64,000 nucleotides of DNA from Lotus japonicus (GCF_012489685.1 NC_080045.1:12363648-12427647), one strand, 5' to 3'; numbered from the stretch's first letter, positions 37,030 through 48,729 are shown. Made by a program: numbers and translations. The notes: generated by a model not told the origin, from the letters alone.

Positions 37030-39606
37030 ATGGATGTGAATTCAGATGAAAAACTTGACTTGAATGCTGATGTTGATTTGATTGGTCGGGAAAATGAGGC
37101 TTTTGGGGTTGAGCTGCCTGGGTTTGGTGTTTCTGGATCAGAAACCCTAGGTGGTGGTGGTGGGGGTGAGGTTCTGGTCCATGATCAGAAGGTTGGAGGT
37201 GATGGTGGAGGGGGAAATGGTTTGTTGGGTCAGAAGGTGGGGGGTGATGTGATGATGGGTGGAAGTGGGGGTGAGGGTTTTGGTGAAGAAAATGAATTTG
37301 TGGGTGGTAGAGGGAACAATGGTTTGGAGGCTGGAGTGGGTGTTGTTGTTGATGGGAAAGAAGGTGAATTTTCATGTGGGTTGGTGAAGGATGAAGATGG
37401 GGTGAAAATTGACAAAATTCAATGTTCTGGTGGACCCCCATTTGTTTATGAAGGTGTGGAATCTGGTAAAGGTTTGTTTTTTAAATTTAATGGTGGTGTT
37501 CAGAATGGGGTGGAAAGTGTTGCTGAATGTGAGGAGGTAAAAAATGTTGCTTTGGTGAATTCAAGTAGTGCTGTTGTGGAGGAGGATGACAGCGAGATGG
37601 AGGAGGCTAGTTTGGTTCGAAAAGATCGCGTCGAAGATTCTCAGCCCTCAGAAGTTGCAACCTACAAATTACAGGATTCTGTTCCGTTCATGGATGTCGA
37701 TGCCAAGGAGTCTGTGTGTGTGAAAGACTTGTCTACAACAAGTCCCCTTGAGCTGGAAACTTCACATGAGTTGAAACAGCCAACCTTGCAGGTGGATTTG
37801 ATTCAGAATCGAACCGCAGAATTCGGCGTTGCTGGTGGAGCAGGTCTTTCTGAGAATGTAAGACATGAGTATCATGGCTTCAATCTTGTTGTAGACTTCA
37901 ATGCTTATGCAAACATGCAGGAGGTTGGCATGTATGGGGAAACTGTGTTTTCAGAACCGAACTATCGTGTATCTGATTTAGTTTGGGGAAAGGTGAAGGG
38001 TCATCCCTGGTGGCCTGGTCAGATCTTTGATCACTCGGCTGCGTCTGAGAAGGCAAAGAGGCATTTTAAGGAGGACTGTTACCTGATAGCATATTTTGGA
38101 GATCAGACATTTTCTTGGAATGATGTGTCAACTATAAAGCCATTTCAGATGCATTTCTCACAATTGGTGAAGCAGGACAGTTTGGAAAATTTCCATTTCC
38201 ACCACGCGGTTGACTGTGCTTTAGATGAGGTCTCGAGACGGGTTGAGTTTGGCCTATCCTGTCCTTGCATGTCCGAAGTGTTTTCTAAGCTTGAAACGCA
38301 GGCAATTTCTAATGCTGGAGTCCGTAAACAACTCAGCAGGAGAAGTGGTGAGGACAGGTTTATAAATTCAACCTCTTTTGATCCACTGAAACTTGTTAAC
38401 TTTGTTAAATCATTAGCACAGTCGCCACTTATTGAATTTGATAGACTGGATTCTACAATAGCAAGTGCGCAATTGTTGGCTTTCTATCGCTCCAAAGGCT
38501 ATTCTCAGCTGCCTGGGTTTACAGTGCTTGATGGATTGTATGAGAAAAAGGAATGTGATGATCAAGTTGATGAGGAACAACTGAGAACTGATCTTGGCTT
38601 TTCACAGACATCCAAGTATGTCTCTCAGCATAGAAAGCAGCGAGGCAGAAAGCGTAAACTTCTGTCAGATTTGATGTCTGAGAAGAACTCCAGAACTCAA
38701 AACGGTGGATTTTCATCAGAAAGCAAAGGGGGTAATAAGTCAATTTCGCAGTATTCTGGCAGGAAAAGGAAGGCAGCTTACAATACTTCCGATGATTATT
38801 TCCTTAATTCCCGAAAAAAGAAGCTCGTCCGAGTACAGAACGATTCTATACATGAGATGTGGTCTCAACTATGCTTGGCTTCCAAGAACCCTTTAGGAGA
38901 AAGTTGCTCAAGTGACATGGTATATTTCTTTTCAGAATTTAGAAAGTTCAAGTTCATTGGCCCTGATCAATCTGTTTCTCTGGAGCAGGGAATGTCTTTG
39001 GAACAAATGCATGACGATGGTGAGACTGAGATCGGAGTAACCACTATAGAAGTGTCGTCTTCGATGACAACTATAAGGGAGCCTTGCAATGATTCTTATT
39101 GGACTGATAGAATAGTTCAAAGAGAGGAACTTTCACCCAAGACTCCAACTGAAGCTAATCCTCCCTCTCTCGAATCACAACCAGCTGCTGAAATTAACCA
39201 ACATTTGGATTCTATGCAGCAAGATACTGATACAAATGTTGGATCAGAACCTTCCAAGGTTGCGGAACATTTAGAAGGTAGTTCCAATGAGGGCATTTCC
39301 CCCACTGCTCTGACTCTGAAATTTACAAGTTTGGATTCTGTTCCTTCCATAGCAGATCTCAACAAGATTTTTGAACGCTTCGGGCCCTTGATTGAATCGA
39401 AGACTGAACTGTTAGAGAAGACTAACCGTGCTAGAGTGGTTTTCAGAAGACGTTCTGATGCAGAAACTGCCTTTAGTAGTGCTGGAAAATACAGCATATT
39501 TGGACCTTCACTTGTTAGTTACCGCCTCAAGATTTTACCTCAGAAGCCCAAAAAAACAGGAAAGCGAGGCAGGAAAAGCAAAAAGGAAACTAGTTCTGCA
39601 GTTTAA
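37030..39606 (+). CDS. PWWP-domain chromatin protein with C-terminal RRM-like domain
   Basis: This is a single exon of 858 residues from ATG 37030 (MDVNSDEKLDLNADVDLIG) to TAA 39604. Residues 1-140 are Gly- and Val-rich and acidic. The PWWP domain starts at about residue 312 (YRVSDLVWGKVKGHPWWPGQ) and continues through YLIAYFGDQTFSWNDVSTIKPF to about 385. PWWP domains bind methylated histone H3 tails and DNA. A basic, nuclear-type stretch follows (QHRKQRGRKRKLL, SGRKRKAAYN, SRKKKLVR; about 535-605). Near 760-838 an RRM-like fold appears (ALTLKFTSLDSVPSIADLNK, RARVVFRRRSDAETAF), and the protein ends in a Lys/Arg tail. The PWWP plus RRM-like layout matches plant PDP proteins, which work with MSI4/MSI5 and polycomb-type repression; I cannot assign one member. 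Confidence 0.85.
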   Translation: MDVNSDEKLDLNADVDLIGRENEAFGVELPGFGVSGSETLGGGGGGEVLVHDQKVGGDGGGGNGLLGQKVGGDVMMGGSGGEGFGEENEFVGGRGNNGLEAGVGVVVDGKEGEFSCGLVKDEDGVKIDKIQCSGGPPFVYEGVESGKGLFFKFNGGVQNGVESVAECEEVKNVALVNSSSAVVEEDDSEMEEASLVRKDRVEDSQPSEVATYKLQDSVPFMDVDAKESVCVKDLSTTSPLELETSHELKQPTLQVDLIQNRTAEFGVAGGAGLSENVRHEYHGFNLVVDFNAYANMQEVGMYGETVFSEPNYRVSDLVWGKVKGHPWWPGQIFDHSAASEKAKRHFKEDCYLIAYFGDQTFSWNDVSTIKPFQMHFSQLVKQDSLENFHFHHAVDCALDEVSRRVEFGLSCPCMSEVFSKLETQAISNAGVRKQLSRRSGEDRFINSTSFDPLKLVNFVKSLAQSPLIEFDRLDSTIASAQLLAFYRSKGYSQLPGFTVLDGLYEKKECDDQVDEEQLRTDLGFSQTSKYVSQHRKQRGRKRKLLSDLMSEKNSRTQNGGFSSESKGGNKSISQYSGRKRKAAYNTSDDYFLNSRKKKLVRVQNDSIHEMWSQLCLASKNPLGESCSSDMVYFFSEFRKFKFIGPDQSVSLEQGMSLEQMHDDGETEIGVTTIEVSSSMTTIREPCNDSYWTDRIVQREELSPKTPTEANPPSLESQPAAEINQHLDSMQQDTDTNVGSEPSKVAEHLEGSSNEGISPTALTLKFTSLDSVPSIADLNKIFERFGPLIESKTELLEKTNRARVVFRRRSDAETAFSSAGKYSIFGPSLVSYRLKILPQKPKKTGKRGRKSKKETSSAV

Positions 39607-40327
39607 TACCAAGGTATTGATCCTTGGACTTTGAATAGTTGGTGTGTGAATACACCAATTATAGCTAAATAGGAGTATTATGCTAAGCATAGTGCGGCTA
39701 GTATGCCAATAGATAGAACTTCGTAGCAGACTAATTTATATGTTTAGAGATTTTGGGGTAGTATCAATTCTTTTTAATCATTATGGTGCAGATATTTTGG
39801 GACTAATTTTATAAAGTGCTGATAGGTTCAGCTGGTATATTACTGTTTGTCAATTCTTACTTGCCAAAGGTTGAAATGTTCTGATTATTACTTTTTTTGA
39901 ATCACGTCTCAAGTTCAACTATGAGTTTAATGGTTGTGCACTGTCGATGTAAAACATTTTTACACAGACGTCCAATAACTGAATGTCACCTATTCCAAAA
40001 CATATATATTTTTTAAATTAAAAGCTTATTTTCTGATTTGGTGACTTATCATTGGACGTCTGTGTAAAAAACTTTACACTGATTGTGCATTACCATTCAA
40101 TCCTTAAACTATTAAGAATCTTGCAGAGTATGGTATTCTTAAAAAAAAGGGACATGTATAACAGAGGTTTTTTTTAGTTGTGATAAAATTAATAAAATAA
40201 TTGTGAATTAAAGTATATCACCTGGACCATATCTGCTTTGGGCTAATTTCTTGGTCTCTATCACTGCCCCTCGGAAACACAGTTTTGTCCTCATGACTGA
40301 AACAGTGAATAGAGCTTCGGATTTGGT
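39607..40327. other. Intergenic, no gene seen
   Basis: AT-rich, including the PWWP gene 3'UTR. A pair of inverted phrases, tttttacacagacgtccaa (about 39958) and ttggacgtctgtgtaaaaa (about 40052), can form a hairpin about 110 bases across. It may be the ends of a small MITE (see findings). Confidence 0.5.
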
Positions 40328-40400
40328 CCGACTTTAGCTCAGTTGGTAGAACCGAGGACTGTAGATCCTTAGGTCGTCGGTTTGAATCCGTTTGTATGAT
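40328..40400 (+). pseudogene. Intronless tRNA-Tyr(GUA)-like pseudogene
   Basis: The acceptor start, the D arm (TAGCTCAGTTGGTAGAA) and the anticodon arm (GAGGACTGTAGATCCTT, anticodon GTA at 40361-40363) match plant nuclear tRNA-Tyr. The A and B box regions are recognisable (TTTGAATCC in the T loop). Plant nuclear tRNA-Tyr genes have an intron after the base 3' to the anticodon, but here CTGTAG joins ATCC directly. The 3' half is decayed: T-stem mismatch and no pairing of the last 7 bases with the first 7. It is most likely a reverse-transcribed copy of mature tRNA, or the head of a tRNA-derived SINE. Confidence 0.7.
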
Positions 40401-40589
40401 ACAATCATGTAACAAGAATATAGATAAGAGTAAACTGTATTTATGATATGAAACTGAAACTCTTTGGTGCTTCAGAAATAACAAACAAAGGGTACTTTTT
40501 TTAGCAAAGATAAATTATAAATTACTCTTGACTGCAATCTTCTCTTTCTCATAACCAATCATTATAGAATATAGTGAGTATAAGAATAG

Positions 40590-41680
40590 GCGTAAACACA
40601 CAAAAAGTACATTACCTCCAAGTACAGAGGTTGAATAACAAACAGCCCAATCATAATTTCTTAGGTGAATAACACCACCAAAGCCAATCTGGTTAAAATA
40701 TTTGTCGAAGCAATTATCCGAGTTATTCTTTACAAAACCTAGTTGAGGAGGGTTCTAGTGGAGACTATGAATAACACCTGAAATTTTTGTGGGTCCATGA
40801 TCACATCAAAATCAAATATGGAGAAAATATTTGATGAGACACATTCAACAATCTATTTGTTATCATAAAAAATGTAATTACTACGCAAACGCCATAGCCA
40901 CCAAATAATAAACACCAACCTTCAATTATCCACTTGCTGAATAATAGACACAACCCGTGTTCGAGCACAATTATGCGTGAAAGCACAATGTGCACTATTT
41001 TAACGGTAAAATATACGCATCTCCCTCTAGGTTTGGCAAAAAGACACTTCACTAAAGTGAGAAAATTAACCGCGTCCGAGGAGTTGATCTAAAAAATAAT
41101 CTTTCAGAATCATAAATCCCTAGAAAACAAAAGGTTATGCTTAGTAACTAAAAGATCTAATTAAAGAACATTACCTCCAACTGCAGAGCTTGAATAACCA
41201 GCAACCCAAACATAATTGCTCATGTGAATAACACCACCAAAGCCAATTTGGTTAGAATAAGTGTTAAAGCAATTATCCGAGTAATTCTTTACAAAATCTG
41301 GTTGAGGAGAGATCTAGTGGAGCCCACGAACATCACCTGAAACTGTTAGCCGATCCATGATCTCATCATAATCAGATATGGAGAATCTATCTGATGAGAC
41401 ACATTCAAGTATTCAACAATCCATTTGGTATCATAAAAATGAAATTACTGCGCAAACGCCATAGCCACCAAATAATAATAGCTAACTTTTGATTATCCAC
41501 TTACAGAAAATAAAACGCGATCCATGTGCGAGCACAACTATGCGTGAAAGCTATAACAAAGGGGAGTGCACAATTATGTAATTCGATTTTATTTTAGCAA
41601 TTATCGAGCAATGTGCATCGTTTTTAGGGTTTGACAAAATGACATTTCACCTCTTTCTTATACAATATCTACACTTCACG
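40590..41680 (-). repeat. LINE RNase H-region fragment in two tandem copies
   Basis: Two copies (about 40600-41010 and 41160-41590) share long near-identical phrases, for example ataacaccaccaaagcca, gcaattatccgag and catagccaccaaataataa. On the minus strand each reads as a broken RNase H start (DNCFDKYFNQIGFGGVIHL in the first copy). Preceding it is a WWLFGGYGVC-like piece of the LINE linker. The copies differ by indels and point changes. Confidence 0.7.
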
Positions 41681-42360
41681 CTCATTTCAGAGACAAAATT
41701 TAGGATGGAAAAACATATGTCGCTAATAATTAGTTATAATTTCAACTGTTAATAAAAAATTTTAAAAAATATATTAAATATATTATACTTAAAAAGTGGA
41801 GAAACCCTAGAAAAGTGGTGGGGCCCACCACTTTTGCTCCCCTCTATCTCTCTCTTCCTACTTACCAAACAAGAGAAATGTCTCATCTCTCCTCGATCTC
41901 TTTCCCCTATCTCTCTCTTCACCATTTCTTCCCTAACAAACAAAGTGTTAAAGAATGAATTCGAGTTCGTGTGTTTGACCTAGCCCTAAGTCCCAACTTA
42001 CTATTTACCCTTTTATAAGTTACAATCACAAACATCTTATATTCTTGGATAAAATATAAGGCTTGAGAGTAAGTATCGGGTCAACCAGAGTTTTCATTTT
42101 TTAAATGGTAAAAATAAATAGAATTATATGTATATATATTTTTAATATTGCCAACCTAATAGCTCAATATGTCTCATTTAGATTCTAACCTGTTTTAAAG
42201 GACGTTGCTATTAAACACGACACCATCCTCACACGACTTGCACTACACGTGTAAAAAAAAATGTCAAAGCTCGGATAAAAGAAAGGACAAAAGGGAATGC
42301 AAAAAAGATAAAATCACAAGGAGTCGTGCGTAGTGCAGAAATTTTGTCATGCTAAATAGG
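41681..42360. other. Intergenic; possible MITE-like pyrimidine-rich segment
   Basis: The segment 41800-41955 is dense in ctctctc phrases and ends aacaaacaaagtgtta, resembling the right end of the Harbinger-type MITE at 9959, but no left end was found. The rest is AT-rich without genes. Confidence 0.35.
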
Positions 42361-42367
42361 ATTTTGG

Positions 42368-42600
42368 TTTTTTTTTTTTTTGTCAAATGTTCATCGGATC
42401 GGATTAAGGCGTAAGCCAAGCCAAACGGCACTTACAAGCAAAGGGTATCAAACCCTAGGAGGAGCACATACAGCATAGCACACAAATACACATTACAGAA
42501 CAAGCTAACATGCTCTAATACACTTGAATTAGTAACATCTAAATAAACACACCAAAGACTAAGTAAACCACAACAAACACACTCAAATCGCTAGAGTGGT
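42368..42600 (-). mobile_element. LINE 3' end remnant, minus strand
   Basis: A run of 14 T followed by gtcaaa and caaacggcacttacaa matches the phrase seen beside the LINE tail at 8924 (caacggcacttacaa). This indicates two members of the same LINE family in the same orientation. Only the 3' end remains. Confidence 0.5.
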
Positions 42601-42921
42601 TGGGTCAAAATGGGTTAAAGGCCCAGACATTTCTCCCTCACCCGCCCCACCTCATTTATAAGTGGGTTGATGGATTGACCTGACAAGTCGAACTCGTTTT
42701 GTCACACCTACCCACCTCAGACTCTCTATTTTTTATTTTTCTTGAAAAATTGACATGGTAGTATTATTTTCCCCCTAATTCAATTATTCAAACAAATCAA
42801 CCTCCATAACCATAGCCACTTGTCCCAAAGTTGAAACTGTAACCGCAGTTTCTTCATCATCACAACTGAAACTGAAACTGAAACTGAAACTGAAAATCAA
42901 AACCCCCCGGCCCCAATCATC

Positions 42922-45900
42922 ATGGCTGATGATACTTTTCTTCTCAGCAACACTGACCTTCGACGTCTCAGCCTCATCGACTTCTCTTCCGCCGACGATT
43001 CTCTCATCGCCACCAGTCCCCAACATTCAGGTCCTTCCTTCGAAGATGCCGCCATCAAACTCCGAGAATGGGAGCAGGAACCTCAACCAAATGAGACTCA
43101 ATCGCCGGAGAAAACTAGCAAGTGCAATTTGCGGGCCAGTTTGGCTTGGGATAAAGCATTTTTCACTAGTGCTGGTTCGTTAATTGTTATTGTTAATCAC
43201 CATCAATTCCATCAATGTTGCTGTTACTTTGGCGCAATTTTCACAAACAATTTTATATTGTTAGTTTTTGATTTTGTGTGTGTTTTGTGTATGAATGATT
43301 AAATGGGGTGTTCAGGTGTTTTGGATCCTGAGGAGTTGAGTAGTATGATTGAGAAGAAGGGTGAGAAGCTTGCGTTGGCGTTACCGGGGATTCAAGAGGA
43401 TGTGCAGGGGTCATGTGAGTCTTTCTCTACCTTTGAAAGTGATAGCTTGACCCTGGAGAGTTTAGAGGCTGATTTGTTTGGGGATGTTAGAGCTTCTATT
43501 CAGAAATCCAGTAGCAGGGTGTCTAATGAGGCTAGTGTGAACAGCAAAGCCAGAGTTCCATCACCAAGGTTTCGAACTGATCGCTGTGAGTCTTTGTTTT
43601 TTATCTGCACCATGGACTTGGTAGTTGTTGTTGTTGGTATTGGCCAATTGTTGCTAGCATCCTTGCAGTCTGTTAGTTTCTGTTGGTGTGTCCAATTTGT
43701 GAACTGTGAAGAAAGCATGGATTTACACTTTACATAGATAGCTAAACTAGTTCAGGTTCAGTAGATTTTTTTTCTTCTAGGAGAATCTTGTGTGCTTCAT
43801 ACTTTAGCAGCCTCAATCTCTACTTGCCATAACCAATTACCAACAGCAGCACAATTATCACAAGTATCAAAATCTTTTGCTGCTGTCCTATTGATTATTA
43901 CTGTTAAGCAAACTCCTTTCTCCCGGACAAATATATATATAGAGAATTGAGAGATATACACCATGATAAAAATATGAGCAATGAAGGGAATATGATGTGG
44001 TGAATGTGTAAAGTTATGGCCATTTTCCTTCATAGCAAATATTTTATCCGTAGCTCATCTTTTTGTTATTTACTAACTTCCCTGGAAAAGAAATATCCTC
44101 CCAACTTGCGCGTGATGACATAAGTCAAGGATTGCTTCTCCTGCTGTGTTCATGTAAATGTGATCTGACAGTGAGATTTCACTCTTAGTTTTATTGGAAA
44201 TTGGTACGAGACTTGTAGTTGTTAGGACATGGAATGACTGATTATCAAATACTTTCATCTTGTGTTTGCACTTTCTGAAAAGTTAGGAGCTAGGAGGTTG
44301 AATTTTATTTAATTTACTCTGCTTATGTTGTGGGGCACTGATTTACCTTTGATTGGTCAAATTAAACTATTTCTTGATTTTCATTTCAGTTTCAAAAAGG
44401 GATGGCATGGCTTCTTGTAATAAGGTAAATTGGATTGGTGAATGGACCAGAAATATTTAGCATATATTTTTTAATAGTTTCTTTTTTATCCGAAGAATAG
44501 TTCAAGAAAATGATTGCAATAACTATTGATTTTGGATGAAGATCCCATCTTCTAAGAGTCCAAGTGCTGTCATGCAAGGAGCAGGGAAGCTGACAAAGAA
44601 GAGTCCTATTTTTTCACAACTTCCCGGGGTACGTAACTAAAGAAAACCATCAAAGAGACTTGTGCTGTGGTTCTCTACTTATGCTAGCTGATACATTTGC
44701 AGAGAACTAAAGCAGCCATAGATCATGAAACTGAATTTTAGTGGCTTATGTGTCTGATAGTATTTTTTCTTTTTCAAAGACGCCTGTTGCTAGTAGGGAA
44801 GAGCCGTCTATCTTAAAGCAATCAAAGCTACTAGGAAAGTCTACTCCAAGTTCAACAATTTCATCCAAGAGAGCTTCCCCTAGCAATCTGCATGTCAAAA
44901 GTGAAAATGACAAAGCAAAAGGATTAATCGGTGGTTAGAACTTGTTTCAGTATATCTTTTTTCCTCTCATTTGGTTATAGTGATTGCCTTTTTCTCAATT
45001 GTTTTTCACTTTTAACTATAGTCAGTCTTTTCAGGTAAGGTCAATTCCATGACTAGCACACCTGTTTTTAAGGGCTCTCAAGTCATTGTACCTAAACCCA
45101 CCATATCATCCAAATCCCCTTCAGGTCTGTCAGGTGCAACGAAAACAAAACCTAGAATTTCTACATCTTCCGGTAGCAACCTATCTGGTAGTATTGGTAA
45201 ATCACTGTCAAATTCGTTATCTGGTAACATTGGAAAATCACCATCAAATTCCTTGAAAAGAAAAGTTGATGCTGGAACCAAAAAGCTCTCTCCTTCCTCA
45301 GTTGCCAGAACACCATTAAGAAATGCTTCAAGAGATAAAATTGGGTCTAGCAATTCTAGTCTTTCAGGCTTGATGTCTGTTACTAAACTCTCTTCTAGTA
45401 TTTCTCCTGCTAGCTCTATTAGCAACTGGTCTTCAGAGTCCTCGTCATCAACTTCTATGGTTAAATATAGGTCTAATAGGTTAAGGACTAGTTTCGATAG
45501 TAGCTCTAGCAGAAAAGACTTATCAGATATCGATGCTCAACAATGTTCAAATTCTCAAAATCCTGAGAGTGCTTCAAGTGTAGAAAGGAAAAAGACTCAG
45601 CCTATCTTTCAGAGTGTAAGGACTGCTGCTTCAGGAATGGTTACTTCTCCATCTCCTCCTCAGAAACCTTCTCGCATTCGACTACCATCACCAAAGATCG
45701 GCTTCTTTGATGGCGTAGGTTTTGTATTGTTTTGTTGATATTTTATATTTTTATGAACTCATCTTTTCAGTACAATTTTCTTGGGGACATTCATGAAATG
45801 TGCTTCTGTTAATTGTTTTTTTCCCATTAATACTTTCTTCATCTTTCCATTACCTCCCATTTGTTATATCGGTATTATTATGTTATGCAGGCACGCACTC

Positions 45901-46337
45901 CTCGTCGGAGAATGCAACCACCCACTGCTGTATCACATAGCTTGCCCGGACATGGAACAGGAAGTTTCAGTCCATCTCCAAGTGAAGGCCAAAACAAAAC
46001 AAAGCTCCGAAAGCTGCAACCATCAGTCACATCAATTGATAACAAAAAATTCAATGACCAGCATACATCGAATCCAGTTCCTCTTCATGAATCATTAGAT
46101 GTTGCAATTAAGTCACCTACGGCATTGAAACATGACAAAAGCTCTTGTGTAGCAACCATGGAAGTTCAAAATGAAACGCATCTTAAAGCTGGTGTAGTTA
46201 ACTTGGACTCCAATGATACCATGGCTGGAGGGAACCTTATACATGACCTGAATCTTGGTTCTACACAGGAAAATTCTCACTGTGATGATCAAGTTGATTG
46301 TTTGAGCAGACAAGTTGGACTTCTGGATATAAATTAG
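42922..46337 (+). CDS. Serine-rich plant protein of unknown function (7 exons)
   Basis: Exons: 42922-43174, 43316-43585, 44390-44424, 44542-44628, 44780-44930, 45035-45714 and 45891-46337. All junctions are GT-AG and in frame, giving 640 residues from ATG 42922 to TAG 46335. The conserved-looking N-terminus contains LRASLAWDKAFFTSAG and VLDPEELSSMIEKKG. From residue 130 it is Ser-, Pro- and Lys-rich and probably disordered, with a doubled element (SGSIGKSLSNSL / SGNIGKSPSNSL) and a KIGFFDG-ARTPRR piece. There is no signal peptide, membrane segment or catalytic motif. Basic SxxPxxK clusters could bind microtubules or nucleic acid, but that is a guess. I do not recognise a named family. An isolated ACTGAAACTGAAACTGAAAC run lies just upstream (42,862-42,890). 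Confidence 0.8.
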
Positions 46338-46960
46338 GAAGCACAAAGCATATTCTGGTATGCCAGTTTGCAGAAGGAGATACTATGATGTGAATGATTC
46401 CTTGGGCAATGTGGTGGCTTGGCAAATGCTTTCACAACAATTGTCTGAGAGCATCATTACAGGAAAACTGGGTGATCAAAAGAAGTTAAACTATACATTC
46501 TTTGATTTTTTTTATATTGAAACTGAAATTGTAGAAGGTGAATTTTGATGTACTCGATCCTACTCTGGCTATTGAATAAAAAGATTTCATCATTATGAAG
46601 CACTTATTTTAGTTTGGTGGATATTCTGGGTTTCTTTCCATGGATTCATTGCCGTTTATTCTGTTGATATTCTGAACGAAGCGTGATTTAATATTTTGCT
46701 CATGAAAATCAATGGAAGTGGATTTTCTACTTTTTAGCTATGGTGAATTAATGCTTTGTTTGGATGTGAGAAGTAGGGAAGTAAAAAGTAGGTGGAAAAA
46801 GTAGAAGAGAAGAAAAATAAGTAAGAAAATGAGTAGATATTTTTAGTTGTTTAGATTGAGAGAAAAATGAAAGAAGTATAATAGAAAGAAAAGTTTGTTT
46901 AGTTGGATAGCAAAATGGAAAGAAATAAAATGAATGTTATGAAAACGTTTTTACCCTTTA
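46338..46960. other. Intergenic, 3' flank; AG-rich segment
   Basis: The 3'UTR comes first (aataaaaag at about 46576 is a candidate poly(A) signal). A purine-rich stretch (46,750-46,930, starting tgctttgtttggatg) resembles one arm of a MITE. No gene is present. Confidence 0.4.
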
Positions 46961-46963
46961 ACT

Positions 46964-47310
46964 CGGATAACTATGTCTGGTCAGGCATAGTCGGCGGTTA
47001 TCGTGTGGTGGTTGAATATCAGAGATTGACCATCTACCTCGAATAACTATGCTATTAGGCATACTTAACGATAATCATGGGGTGGTATGATGACCATTAA
47101 CTGACCATGCACCCGAATAAATAAGTTTGGTCGGGGCATACTCGATAGTCGTCATGCAGTGGTCGAATGACCAATAACTGACCATGCACCTTGGATAACT
47201 ATGTCGGGTCAAGCATTCTCGACAGTCGTCATGTGGTGGTCCAATGACTAGTGACTGACCATGCACCAAGACAATTATGTCTTGTTAAGCATACTCAGCA
47301 TTCGACCACC
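46964..47310. repeat. 77-bp minisatellite, about 4.5 degenerate units
   Basis: Units begin accatgcacc and contain ataactatgtcnggtc, gcatactcga and tcgtcatgtggtggtc. Two consecutive units (about 47105-47181 and 47182-47258) are exactly 77 bp. Outer units are more diverged. Confidence 0.8.
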
Positions 47311-48720
47311 AAAACATGAGTCTTTCAGACCTGGCATTCATCGCAGGTGATGGTTGGGACTTGAGAGGTAAGTTGAAGTCGGCCTTCAGCAAATAACCTA
47401 TGGAACTTAATCTTGACCGCTCATAAGTAGATCAAATGACTCATAATAACTTCTCTCACTCCTACATATAAGTTTCATTCTCATATCATTTCTTTATTTC
47501 TCTCTTAGATATAGGTGTAATTAAAGTGTCAACGTATACTTATTGTTGTAGTCACTGTAAAAAAATAACATCATCCTTAAACACACTCAATGGGCTACTA
47601 GTGTACACTTACATTAAATGAAAAATAATGTCGACTTAACCGACACATACAAAGGACTTTTAGCGTTGGTCTAGCCAATCTATTCATAATTTTTCAAAAA
47701 AAAAATTATAACTCTAGCATACTGTGTCAAGTAGCATCACAGCTAAAAATTATTGTTGCCCACATATAAACGTGATGATGGATTATGTTTCACGCATAGA
47801 TAACGTGTTGTTTTTGTCTTAATATTGGAGCTTCAGTGTGGGTGTGAAGGTTCTTGATTCAAAGGACATGGGAAATGTGAGTAGGTAAATGATTTCAATG
47901 AGCTTGCAATTGAACTTTTTCTAGTTTGAAACTGAATCTGTGGCTGAAATCAGGAGGCTTTCTCTTCTTGCGGATCTTGAAGTTTAAGGTAACTTGTTTC
48001 TTTGAGAAAAACTTTTGACCCGGAATATTTCTTTCTTTTTTACTTTCTAATCTTATTGTTACCTTTATTCACTAGCTATCTTGTTCCTCTTGTGGATAGT
48101 CATTGCATGAATCTAAATTAATGTGTATATTAAAGTATCTCATATAAACATATAGTTAAATATCCATTCACCTCAACATATACAAATGTTATACTTTACA
48201 AATCAATATATACATATATTATGATAAAATTGAACACATCAAAGGGTAACCGTATAAAAATAAATAATTTTGTTTCCATATTCAAGCAATGATTTCAGGG
48301 GTGTTATTGTTTAGTACTGTGCTTTCATTACTTAAAATCAAAGAAGGGATTTTCCACCAATACCATCTTTTTTTTTAGTAAAATGTAAATGTAAATTGGA
48401 AGTTGGTAATAAAGTTTTGCACTCACTTTTTAGAATAGATTCTGAAAACGCCTGAAGCAAATTAACATTAAGTGTATTCGTAACTATCATAATTCAAAAC
48501 TAGTGAAGAAGAATGAGAGTATGGACAAAATACTTTGAATTAAGAATTAAAAAAATTCACCTTTATATATATGCAAGAATGAAAAAAACGCTACCTACTA
48601 TACCATTCTCGTTTCAAAAATACTATACAATTCTCGTGAAGAATAAGTGGACAAATTTTCTTTACCATATTTTACGTGATCCAAAGCTCCTTCCTTTCTC
48701 AACAATCCTCATTTTCACAA
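47311..48720. other. Intergenic, upstream region of the lipid transfer gene
   Basis: AT-rich; no genes. The segment 47,380-47,500 resembles, inverted, 51,645-51,740 (about 80 bases, roughly 70 percent by eye), so a repeat family is present on both sides of the LTP gene. Confidence 0.4.
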
Positions 48721-48721
48721 A

Positions 48722-48729
48722 TATATATA
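48722..48729 (+). promoter_or_regulatory. TATA box of the lipid transfer protein gene
   Basis: TATATATA lies 71-78 bases upstream of the start codon, in a position that would give a leader of about 45 bases. No other TATA-like element is closer to the ATG. Confidence 0.7.

Noticed and set aside
36923..37441. Minus-strand 172-codon His/Pro-rich ORF at the start of the PWWP gene
   Set aside because: It is the reverse of the Gly/Val-rich N-terminus of the PWWP protein (ggtggtggt codons), so it is an artefact of composition.
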